Positions 9,353-15,573 of a stretch of 37,687 nucleotides of DNA are shown here, in pieces; within the stretch, counting starts at the first letter, position 1; the number at the start of each line of letters is the position of its first letter. This stretch comes from Bacteroidaceae bacterium. Its GTDB lineage: Bacteria > Bacteroidota > Bacteroidia > Bacteroidales > Bacteroidaceae. The stretch spans positions 1-37,687 of the forward strand of contig CAAGNV010000056.1 of NCBI GenBank assembly GCA_900771425.1, given 5' to 3'. Under the pieces are notes generated by a model. It was not told the origin of the DNA. It saw only the letters and a list, made by a program, of their open reading frames with translations, and did no database searches. Both the position numbers and the translations under genes were made by a program.

Positions 9353-9613
9353 ATGTCAAAAGTTTGTCAAATTACCGGTAAGAAGTCAGTGATTGGTAAC
9401 AACGTATCACACTCACTGCGCAGAACAAAACGCCGCTTTGAGGTCAATTTGTTCACAAAGAAATTCTACTATGTAGAAGAAGATTGTTGGATTGTTTTGA
9501 AGATCAGTGCAAACGGTCTTCGTATCATCAACCGCATCGGTCTCGATGCAGCACTTCGTCAGGCAGTCAAGAAGGGCTACTGCGAGTGGAAAGACATCCA
9601 GGTTATTGCTTAA
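9353..9613 (+). CDS. rpmB: 50S ribosomal protein L28
   Basis: 86 residues, normal length for L28, a component of the large ribosomal subunit. The N-terminus MSKVCQITGKKSVIGNNVSH and the basic region LRRTKRRFEVNLFTKKFY are characteristic. It is the first gene of an rpmB-rpmG-DUF4295 cluster with its own promoter; rpmG follows 29 bp downstream. Confidence 0.97.
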   Translation: MSKVCQITGKKSVIGNNVSHSLRRTKRRFEVNLFTKKFYYVEEDCWIVLKISANGLRIINRIGLDAALRQAVKKGYCEWKDIQVIA

Positions 9614-9642
9614 TCCCGTAAACACAAGAAGGAGACACTATT

Positions 9643-9831
9643 ATGGCAAAGAAAGCTAAAGGTAACAGAATCCAGGTCATTCTCGAATGTACAGAGATGA
9701 AGGAAAGCGGACTTCCTGGAACTTCACGTTATATCACAACTAAGAACCGCAAGAACACTCCAGACCGTCTGGAACTCAAGAAGTACAATCCAATCCTTAA
9801 GAAGATGACCATCCACAAGGAGATCAAGTAA
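9643..9831 (+). CDS. rpmG: 50S ribosomal protein L33
   Basis: 62 residues, a typical L33 (MAKKAKGNRIQVILECTEMK, then GTSRYITTKNRKNTPDRLELKK in family order). Only one cysteine is present, so this is the zinc-free (C-minus) form rather than the four-cysteine zinc-ribbon form. It lies between rpmB and the DUF4295 gene. The gap to the DUF4295 gene holds a GGCTAA-type repeat. Confidence 0.96.
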   Translation: MAKKAKGNRIQVILECTEMKESGLPGTSRYITTKNRKNTPDRLELKKYNPILKKMTIHKEIK

Positions 9832-9892
9832 TAAGGCAAGATTATTAGTAAGTATCAACAATCAATGTTAATCAATGCCATCCGAAAGGTCA

Positions 9893-9922
9893 GCCAATGG
9901 CTAACGGCTAACGGCTAATGGC
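9893..9922. repeat. GGCTAAY heptamer repeat between rpmG and the DUF4295 gene
   Basis: A short block of GGCTAAC, GGCTAAC, GGCTAAT heptamers flanked by CCAATGGC and GGC. The same words recur, partly inverted, at 36115-36177 and 37419-37507. Here it sits inside a ribosomal-protein operon, in the 107-bp gap after rpmG. Confidence 0.7.
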
Positions 9923-9938
9923 GTAAAACAAATAGACT

Positions 9939-10091
9939 ATGGCAAAGAAAGCGGTTGCATCCCTCCACGATAAGGACGGTCGTGCATACACAAAGGTTAT
10001 CAAAATGGTGAAGTCACCAAAGACTGGCGCATACTTCTTCGAAGAGAAGGTACTTCTCAATGACGAAGCAAAGGCATACGCAAACAAGTAA
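9939..10091 (+). CDS. DUF4295 family small basic protein
   Basis: A 50-residue ORF starting MAKKAVASLHDKDGRAYTK and ending AKAYANK. It matches DUF4295, a small basic protein found in Bacteroidota immediately after rpmB and rpmG. The position and composition suggest a ribosome-associated role, but this is inference; no function is established to my knowledge. It is the last gene before the terminator at 10115. In many Bacteroidota this cluster continues into ftsY; here it does not. Confidence 0.92.
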   Translation: MAKKAVASLHDKDGRAYTKVIKMVKSPKTGAYFFEEKVLLNDEAKAYANK

Positions 10092-10114
10092 GAATTGTAA
10101 AGAATATAATATAA

Positions 10115-10147
10115 AGAGTGGTCACACGTGTGGTCACTCTTTTTTTT
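10115..10147 (+). terminator. Rho-independent terminator of the rpmB operon
   Basis: AGAGTGGTCACAC pairs with GTGTGGTCACTCT (13 positions, two of them G-U wobbles in RNA), followed by a run of eight T. It begins 24 bp after the DUF4295 stop codon. Confidence 0.88.
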
Positions 10148-10148
10148 G

Positions 10149-10559
10149 GTTTGTGATAATTGTCGGGAGGGGCAGGTCTGACAATCTTCTTTCGCCTCCT
10201 GCCTGAATGCATAATTATGCATTTTCACTACTTCACGTCATTACATTTTGCTCCTACAAAAAACGCAGCCATATCTTGCCGTCTGAAGAACCAAATCTTC
10301 GGGCAATAAGATTTGGTTCTTATGGCGATAAGATTTGGTTCTTCGGGGCTGAAGATATGGCTCCGTTTTTGCCTATATCTAACTGTGATGATTATCAGGT
10401 ATATACGTGAATGCGTTTTTGCCCTTGTCTGCAGGGCGAAGATGCCTATTCTTCGATGCATAAATATGCATTATGGTGCATAATTATGCAGTATTTGGGC
10501 GGTGCCTGAATCAAGACTTTTGAAAATTTGTTGTTGTGGTGCTATGCATTTGTACTGAG
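10149..10559. other. Gene-free, repeat-dense intergenic region
   Basis: No credible gene on either strand. It contains three near-identical palindromes (TGCATAATTATGCA at 10208-10221 and 10477-10490; TGCATAAATATGCA at 10457-10470) and a phased 22-bp array at 10285-10372. The palindromes at 10457 and 10477 are spaced 20 bp apart. Confidence 0.75.
10259..10372. repeat. 22-bp phased palindromic array inside a 19-bp inverted repeat
   Basis: Four consecutive 22-bp units begin at 10285, 10307, 10329 and 10351. The core is AAGAACCAAATCTT in unit 1 and its reverse complement AAGATTTGGTTCTT in units 2 and 3; unit 4 is a diverged AAGATATGGCTCCG. The outer flanks 10259-10277 and 10352-10370 form an 18/19 inverted repeat, so the whole can fold as one long hairpin. 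The same core in the same 22-bp spacing recurs at 37645-37680. Confidence 0.85.
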
Positions 10560-11099
10560 TTATTGCTTACGACTATCATAGTATTTCAGCAATTCTGATA
10601 TGTTATTGCATGGCTCATAGATGTTGCCGAGCGAGTATGAATATGCTTTCTTGTTTCCCTTTGTCTTAATAATCAGACATCTCAGCCGGACATAAGGAGA
10701 TGTTTTGTGTTTAATTGAATAGTACTCAACCTGTTGCCATTCAACAAAGTCCAATGGCTTATGCCTGGTAAGTAAATTCGTGCAGGTGTTCAGTTGAATG
10801 CCATCTTTGGTTATGCGTATATAGTTGTTTCGCGACATATAGATGTTGACTGTAATATGTATGAATAAGTAAACAGCACCTATGAACAATAGACTGACAA
10901 TGTAGTCCATGATGGTGGGCGTAGTACCCCTTTCTGTAAAAGTGGATATGTATATCCAACACAACCAAGTTAATAGCCCCGCACAGCATGAATACAATGC
11001 TATGCAAATCCACAAAGATTTTCTTGACGTGTGAATGATTGTTTCTTTTGATGGTTTCATAATAGAAGGACTGCTTACTTTGACGTTATGGATTTTCAA
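10560..11099 (-). CDS. Small membrane protein with a C-terminal PH-like domain
   Basis: A 179-residue protein not recognised as a named family. There are two hydrophobic segments (about residues 29-51 and 65-87), followed by a soluble region of roughly 85 residues (NNYIRITKDGIQLNT, then a VEWQQVEYYSI segment). The pattern of a two-helix membrane anchor plus beta-rich tail, in which a residue series reads 'I-T-K-D-G-I', resembles bacterial PH-domain/YcxB-like proteins. This is a resemblance of layout, not a firm family call. An alternative start is the Met at residue 14. It lies 109 bp downstream of the GH97-N-like gene on the same strand. Confidence 0.6.
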   Translation of the reverse strand: MKIHNVKVSSPSIMKPSKETIIHTSRKSLWICIALYSCCAGLLTWLCWIYISTFTERGTTPTIMDYIVSLLFIGAVYLFIHITVNIYMSRNNYIRITKDGIQLNTCTNLLTRHKPLDFVEWQQVEYYSIKHKTSPYVRLRCLIIKTKGNKKAYSYSLGNIYEPCNNISELLKYYDSRKQ

Positions 11100-11208
11100 C
11101 TGCCTGAGAGATTATCGTATGCACACAGTTGTTGCTGTTTTTGTTTTGCAGATATTCCCTACGGTTATTCTGATGTTCAGAGTGACATACTTTGTTTTCA
11201 TCCAATCC

Positions 11209-12351
11209 TTAGAATTGCCATCCAAGACTCATGCCGAGCGAGTTCATTCCGTCAGGTGTTTTCTTGCCGGTGAAGAACTGGTATTCGTAGCTGAAACCGA
11301 TGGTCAGTCGCTCACGCACGGCGCATTGGACTCTTATGCCCGGACCTACGAGGTAGCGGTGGTGCGGACTGACATCGTTGTAGGTTGGGCGCGTCTCGCC
11401 GTGTTGCAGCATGTGCATCAGCGATGCACCGACGTATGGTGTGATGCTCCACACGTTGTACCCATCTTGAATAGGTAGGTTGAAACCAAGGCGAGTGCCG
11501 AGACTCCAAGAGTGGATGCTGCCCATCACGCGGGTGAATGGCGAGTAGTCTTCACCATAATATATATATAGGAGTTCGATGCACGGTGAGTAAGTCACGG
11601 CGCCGTACAGGTACTTGTAAGTAATGTCGGCCGTGATACTCTGAGTCTGTGCTATGTTCTTCCATGTGTCACCCGTAAACCAATTGAATGTAGTGCCGAC
11701 AGATGCTGACGACAGGGCGTCGCGCCATGATACTATGCCTCTGACCTTAGGCTTGTTGTTGATGGTGTTCGTCGTGCATTTGCCGTCGTCTTCGTTGCTG
11801 ATTTGCATCACGTTCCAATCGAAGTCGTACCCGTCGCTGTAAGTGCCGAGAATGGCGATTGGGACTTCGCCCGGGAAGACCGGCGTAATGGTCAGTATCT
11901 TGTATTCGTCGAACCGCTTGGCTACCTTGTAGCGATAAGCCACGCCGTTATTATATACCCTCAGTTCAATCGTCACGCCGATGTCGGTCTCCATGACGAT
12001 GCCGTTGTACAGACCGTTCACACCCTTGACGCAGTCGCCGGGAACTTCTGGGTCGTCTATCAGGTGCTTCAGTTCGTTGTATGCCGTTATCTCGGCTTCG
12101 CCGAAGTTGTATCGGTGTCCTTCAGCCTTCAGCGTCAGATCCATGGCCTGATTGCGTAGCAGCGATTCGCGGTTGTGTACGACGTCGAGAGTCTTTTTGG
12201 TCGTGCGTGCGAATTTGCTGCGCCCATGCGCATTGCGATGTACGAGCAGGTTGATATGAGTCGCTCCGTCGGGTGAAGAAACTCGGAAACTCTGTGCTTG
12301 GGCAACTGCCGAAACGAATAGCAGAATCAGTATAAAAACGTGTCGATTCAT
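11209..12351 (-). CDS. Exported GH97-N-like domain fused to an outer-membrane beta-barrel
   Basis: From the start at 12351 the product has 380 residues with a signal peptide ending SAVAQAQS. Residues ~22-190 resemble the N-terminal beta-sandwich of GH97 glycosidases: SSPDGATHINLLV, then YNNGVAYRYKV, the 'nnGvAyRY' motif. No GH97 catalytic barrel follows. The C-terminal ~170 residues are alternating beta strands (GTRLGFNLPI, YVGASLMHML, YLVGPGIRVQ) ending LGMSLGWQF. The terminal Phe is typical of outer-membrane barrels. The start is placed at 12351 because the promoter lies at 12397-12427. A second in-frame ATG at 12357 is equally possible. Function is unknown: it may be a surface or periplasmic glycan-related protein. 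Confidence 0.65.
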   Translation of the reverse strand: MNRHVFILILLFVSAVAQAQSFRVSSPDGATHINLLVHRNAHGRSKFARTTKKTLDVVHNRESLLRNQAMDLTLKAEGHRYNFGEAEITAYNELKHLIDDPEVPGDCVKGVNGLYNGIVMETDIGVTIELRVYNNGVAYRYKVAKRFDEYKILTITPVFPGEVPIAILGTYSDGYDFDWNVMQISNEDDGKCTTNTINNKPKVRGIVSWRDALSSASVGTTFNWFTGDTWKNIAQTQSITADITYKYLYGAVTYSPCIELLYIYYGEDYSPFTRVMGSIHSWSLGTRLGFNLPIQDGYNVWSITPYVGASLMHMLQHGETRPTYNDVSPHHRYLVGPGIRVQCAVRERLTIGFSYEYQFFTGKKTPDGMNSLGMSLGWQF

Positions 12352-12396
12352 AATCATTGAAATGGTTTTGTACAATAAGAGATCGGTTACCGGATG

Positions 12397-12427
12397 CAAA
12401 GATACAAATAAGTAATAAGTCTGCCAA
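12397..12427 (-). promoter_or_regulatory. Promoter of the GH97-N-like/barrel gene
   Basis: On the minus strand: TTG (12427-12425), 20 bp, TATCTTTG (12404-12397). The leader is about 41 nt to the ATG at 12351. It rules out the longer in-frame start at 12450. Confidence 0.8.
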
Positions 12428-12528
12428 ATATTATTGTTGTTAATGCACATTTGTGCTATGTTGTGAGCAAATTTACGCTCTTATGGTCGAGTGTTTTTGT
12501 CGAAAAGTCCATAAATATGCGATAAAAT

Positions 12529-12559
12529 TTGGTCGTGACAGAAAAAAAGCAGACCTTTG
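12529..12559 (+). promoter_or_regulatory. Probable promoter of the small outer-membrane barrel gene
   Basis: TTG (12529-12531), 20 bp, GACCTTTG (12552-12559). The first base of the -7 element deviates from TAnnTTTG. The leader would be about 75 nt. It is divergent from the promoter at 12397-12427. Confidence 0.6.
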
Positions 12560-12637
12560 CAGCGAGTTAATAAAGAGGGAAAGCCGAAAACCTCGTAAAA
12601 GAGTAGGCAACGTAAAACATTTTTAATTGTAAGAATT

Positions 12638-13171
12638 ATGAAAAAGATTATTCTTTCAGCTCTCGTAGCAGTATGTGCAATGACAGCTAATGCTCAGGCA
12701 TGGTTTGGCGGTTCAGTTGGTTTCTCAATGACTGACGGTGACAACTACAATGAAACTCAGACAGACTTCGGAATCAAACCAGAAATCGGTTACACTCTTA
12801 ACGAAAATTGGGACGTTGCAGTAGGTCTCGGATTTGGTTCTATCACAAACCAAGGTGGTGTTAAGGACAACAACGCAACTGAATTCACTATCGCTCCTTA
12901 TGCTCGTTATACATTCGCTAAGTCTGGCATCGCTTCATTCTTCGTTGACGGTGGCATTTCATACGGTAGCTACAAGCCAAAAGATGTTGACGCTACATCT
13001 ACATTCGAAATTGCACTCCGTCCAGGTATCAAGGTTGCACTTTCTGACAAGGTTTGCCTCGTATCTCACATCGGCAGCCTCGGCTACAAGAGTGTAAAGG
13101 ACAACTACAACAAGTTCGGTTTTGGCGTAGATAACAACGCTATCGACTTCGGTATGTACTTCGGCCTCTAA
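12638..13171 (+). CDS. Small outer-membrane beta-barrel protein
   Basis: 177 residues with a clear signal peptide (MKKIILSALVAVCAMTANAQ, cleavage before AWFGG). The mature part has alternating hydrophobic/polar strands with glycine and aromatic girdles (AWFGGSVGFSMTDGD, YARYTFAKSGIASFFVDGG, AIDFGMYFGL), like the eight-stranded OmpX/OmpA-type barrels of PF13505. Codon use is strongly biased to favoured codons (GGT, GCT, AAC), suggesting high expression. It has its own promoter and a strong terminator at 13198, so it is a single-gene unit. The specific function is unknown. Confidence 0.85.
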   Translation: MKKIILSALVAVCAMTANAQAWFGGSVGFSMTDGDNYNETQTDFGIKPEIGYTLNENWDVAVGLGFGSITNQGGVKDNNATEFTIAPYARYTFAKSGIASFFVDGGISYGSYKPKDVDATSTFEIALRPGIKVALSDKVCLVSHIGSLGYKSVKDNYNKFGFGVDNNAIDFGMYFGL

Positions 13172-13197
13172 TCCACTGCGATACATATCATTATACA

Positions 13198-13229
13198 GCG
13201 AGGGCACATCATGGTTGATGTGCCCTCGC
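13198..13229 (+). terminator. Terminator of the small barrel gene
   Basis: A perfect 14-bp stem, GCGAGGGCACATCA with TGATGTGCCCTCGC, and a 4-nt loop, followed by the weak T-rich TTGTATTTG. It begins 27 bp after the stop codon. Confidence 0.85.
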
Positions 13230-13263
13230 TTGTATTTGTGGGTCATGCCCGACACACAAACAA

Positions 13264-13292
13264 AAGAGGTAAAGCAATGTGCTTCACCTCTT
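13264..13292 (-). terminator. Terminator of the tRNA-Met gene
   Basis: Read on the minus strand: AAGAGGTGAAGC pairs with GCTTTACCTCTT (one G-U pair), loop ACATT, tail TTTTGTTTG. It starts 8 bp beyond the tRNA 3' end. Confidence 0.8.
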
Positions 13293-13299
13293 AATTGTG

Positions 13300-13373
13300 T
13301 TGCGGAGATTGGATTCGAACCAATGACCTCCAGGTTATGAGCCTGGCGAGCTACCAACTGCTACCACTCCGCG
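13300..13373 (-). tRNA. tRNA-Met (CAT), initiator-like
   Basis: A full cloverleaf can be drawn. Acceptor CGCGGAG/CTCCGCA; anticodon arm CCAGG-CTCATAA-CCTGG with CAT at 13339-13337; T arm ATTGG-TTCGAAT-CCAAT; discriminator A at 13300. CCA is not encoded. Position 1 is C and position 72 is A, the unpaired C1-A72 that marks bacterial initiator tRNA. Unlike most initiators, the bottom of the anticodon stem is AGG/CCT instead of GGG/CCC. The D stem has an extra T (13363) between G10 and A11. An initiator identity is most likely, with these deviations noted. Confidence 0.92.
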
Positions 13374-13427
13374 ATGTTATGTCGTCGTTTTCGGTCATTT
13401 GGACAAGCCTCTTTCCGAAAGCGTGTG

Positions 13428-13458
13428 CAAAGGTACGACTTATTTTCCACATAACCAA
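13428..13458 (-). promoter_or_regulatory. Promoter of the tRNA-Met gene
   Basis: Minus strand: TTG (13458-13456), 20 bp, TACCTTTG (13435-13428). Transcription would start about 50 nt upstream of the mature tRNA 5' end, leaving a leader for RNase P to remove. Confidence 0.8.
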
Positions 13459-13495
13459 ACTTTTTCTGTAGTTTTTCCTCTTTTTACAAAAAACA

Positions 13496-13526
13496 CAGCA
13501 GTAGCATACTGAAAACGCTACTGCTG
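13496..13526 (-). terminator. Terminator of the CotH-family gene
   Basis: Minus strand: CAGCAGTAGC/GCTACTGCTG, a 10-bp stem with an 11-nt loop, followed by TGTTTTTTG. It lies 109 bp past the stop codon and just upstream of the tRNA promoter. Confidence 0.75.
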
Positions 13527-13634
13527 CCTACCTAAAATACTAAATCGTTGCTTGTCGATGACTAATTCTAATTCTGCTGTAATCGATGTCTTTATGTGGA
13601 AAATACTTATTAGGGACTTGCCTGAAACAAATGC

Positions 13635-15350
13635 CTATTTGATGAGGAATGCTTCGTCCATGACGGTCAGACGCTCGTGCATCCAGTCCTTCAGCATCTT
13701 TATTTCTTCGGCATAACTCTTCACGCGATAGGCTGCAAACATAGCCACTGCCATGCTCTGCATTCCCTCCATGCCAGGCATTTCGCTGAAGTCGAATGTC
13801 ATCATGTTGCCTGCTGCCGACATGTTGTTAGGGTCGAAGTCGCCCATGTTGCCGAAACCTGGCATATTGCTGAAGTCGGGCATTGGCATGTTGCTGAAGT
13901 CAGGCATTGGCATATTGCTGAAGTCAGGCATGTTTGAAGGGTCAAATCCCGGCATGTTGCCAAAGAATGGGAACCCTGGTATGTTTGGCATCTGTCCCTG
14001 CAGTGAGTCGGGCATTGCCGGCATACCCATCATTCCCGGCATAGGCATACCCATCATCGGGAAACCGCCCATGCCGCCCATCATGTTCTCTGCATCGCCT
14101 TCAGAAGCGAGCAGTTCGGGATATGTAGCATACTGGCGCTGCTGTGCGTCGGCGAGCAGTGTGGCGTATGAGTCGATGAGTTCGTCGATATGCTTGTCGC
14201 TGAGTATGGTCTTGCGCAGTTCGGTATATCGCTTGCATACTTTCTCCTTGAATGCAGGGTCGCTGATCAGTCGTTTCCAGAAGATAGGTGTAGGGTTGGT
14301 GCTGCATCCGTTGTATGCCCATGCCTGAATGTCGTTGGCTCCGCAGAAGTTGCAGTTGCCGTATGCCAGGTTGTAATCCCATACTGGGCCTGCATAGAGC
14401 TTGCCGCCAGTGCCGTCTTCGTTCTGCTTGGTCTTGTAGAAGTATGCGCTGCGCTTGTAGGCATCGGCATTGAGCGACAGTTCGGTGTGAATGAAGTAGT
14501 CAACGAACGACGACACCTTTATATATTTGCTGTATCCGTTGTCCTTGTCGGCGAAGTTGTCGGACTGGAAGCACTGTTCGACCTCGTCGATGTAGTTCTG
14601 TATATAACTGAATTGTTCGTCGGTGAGGTTCTTCTTCTTAGGGTATAGGCACGTCCACACAATCTGCTTGTTGAACAGTCCTTCGCCTATTCCAGGCACC
14701 TTCGAGCGGAACGTAGCATCGTCGTCCTTGTATGTGTCGATGCGTAGCAGGTAGCCGCCTGTCAGTTCGCGTCCCTTGTTGTCCTCTTTCTTCAGTTTGG
14801 CAATGCTGACGCGGTTGGCATCTTGCTTAATTTTCTCGCAGAGTATGTACACGCCGCGGTACTGTCCGTTGAGAACCATCTCGACCATACGGCATCGAGG
14901 TGCCCAGTAGCCCATCTCTTCCCACAGTTTGAAGGCGAGCGGGTCGCGCATCATCGATACGTCGTTATATGGTGCAAGCAGCACCCAGTCGTGCTCTGCC
15001 GGCATGCCGAGCAGTGAGGCGTCGAGTTCCTTGCCGTTGGCGTCGCAGGTCTCGAGGGTGTATTTCTTCTGATTGAAACTCAGTGAACTGTTGCCGCGCA
15101 GTTTGACTTTGATGTTGCCGTCGTAGTCGTACGACTTGTCTGTAATGCGGTTGTCCTTGCCCTTCTTTCCGCTGATGATTGTCATCTTGGCAGCGACTTT
15201 CTTCTGTGCATTTATTTTGTTATCGGTGTTGATGACGATGATAGGCAGGTTGGTTTTCATGGTTGAGGGGTCAATGACTTCTGCCTTGTCTTGTGCTTGG
15301 AGTGTGACGGCAAACATTATTGCGAGTGCCGTTAAGATTAAATGTTTCAT
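13635..15350 (-). CDS. CotH-family exported protein with a Met/Pro-rich insert
   Basis: 571 residues with a signal peptide (MKHLILTALAIMFAVTLQAQ). Residues ~30-410 form a CotH kinase-like domain: LPIIVINTDN, KLRGNSSLSFNQKKYTLE (the RGnSS..KK.Y motif), HDWVLLAPYNDVSMMRD, the GVYILCEKIKQD segment and the metal-binding-type GPVWDYNLAYGN. CotH proteins are atypical protein kinases of spore coats. Bacteroidota homologues are exported, with unknown substrates. Residues ~420-535 are an unusual Met/Pro/Phe/Gly-rich low-complexity stretch with MPDFSNMP repeats, followed by a short helical C-terminus. It is a single-gene unit by its spacing and terminator. No consensus promoter was found upstream. Confidence 0.85.
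   Translation of the reverse strand: MKHLILTALAIMFAVTLQAQDKAEVIDPSTMKTNLPIIVINTDNKINAQKKVAAKMTIISGKKGKDNRITDKSYDYDGNIKVKLRGNSSLSFNQKKYTLETCDANGKELDASLLGMPAEHDWVLLAPYNDVSMMRDPLAFKLWEEMGYWAPRCRMVEMVLNGQYRGVYILCEKIKQDANRVSIAKLKKEDNKGRELTGGYLLRIDTYKDDDATFRSKVPGIGEGLFNKQIVWTCLYPKKKNLTDEQFSYIQNYIDEVEQCFQSDNFADKDNGYSKYIKVSSFVDYFIHTELSLNADAYKRSAYFYKTKQNEDGTGGKLYAGPVWDYNLAYGNCNFCGANDIQAWAYNGCSTNPTPIFWKRLISDPAFKEKVCKRYTELRKTILSDKHIDELIDSYATLLADAQQRQYATYPELLASEGDAENMMGGMGGFPMMGMPMPGMMGMPAMPDSLQGQMPNIPGFPFFGNMPGFDPSNMPDFSNMPMPDFSNMPMPDFSNMPGFGNMGDFDPNNMSAAGNMMTFDFSEMPGMEGMQSMAVAMFAAYRVKSYAEEIKMLKDWMHERLTVMDEAFLIK
13867..13932. repeat. 24-bp in-frame tandem repeat in the CotH-family gene
   Basis: Units begin at 13867, 13891 and 13915 (TTGCTGAAGTCRGGCAT core); the third is partial. 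They encode the MPDFSNMP octapeptide repeats. A more diverged copy precedes at about 13849. Twenty-four bases keep the reading frame, so copy number can vary without disrupting the protein. Confidence 0.85.
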
Positions 15351-15465
15351 GGTTTACAGTTTGATTATAATATATGAGTGTAGTATTGTCTCTCTATGCT
15401 GCGCAATTTGCTGCGTCGCTTTTATATGACAAGCAAACTGCCTAAAGGTTTAATGAAAAAGAAAA

Positions 15466-15486
15466 CGGCTCAGACATACTGAGCCG
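15466..15486 (-). terminator. Terminator of the O-acetylhomoserine sulfhydrylase gene
   Basis: CGGCTCAG/CTGAGCCG, an 8-bp perfect stem with a 5-nt loop; on the minus strand it is followed by TTTTCTTTTTC. It lies 88 bp past the metY stop codon. Confidence 0.82.
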
Positions 15487-15573
15487 AACTTTTGGGGGGT
15501 ATACTGTAATGTAAAGTATCAGAATCTGTGGGGGAATCTGCGGGTGTGTTGGGGACGGAGATGCGGCGTGGGC

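Noticed and set aside
10285..10372. Possible CRISPR array (four regular units)
   Set aside because: There are no constant repeats with unique spacers; the 22-bp units are degenerate throughout, and no cas genes are present in the window. The same reasoning applies to the arrays at 19480, 28594, 30370 and 37556.
12959..13357. Minus-strand ORF with MVARQAHNLEVIGSNP start
   Set aside because: It is a translation of the tRNA-Met gene and its 3' flank.
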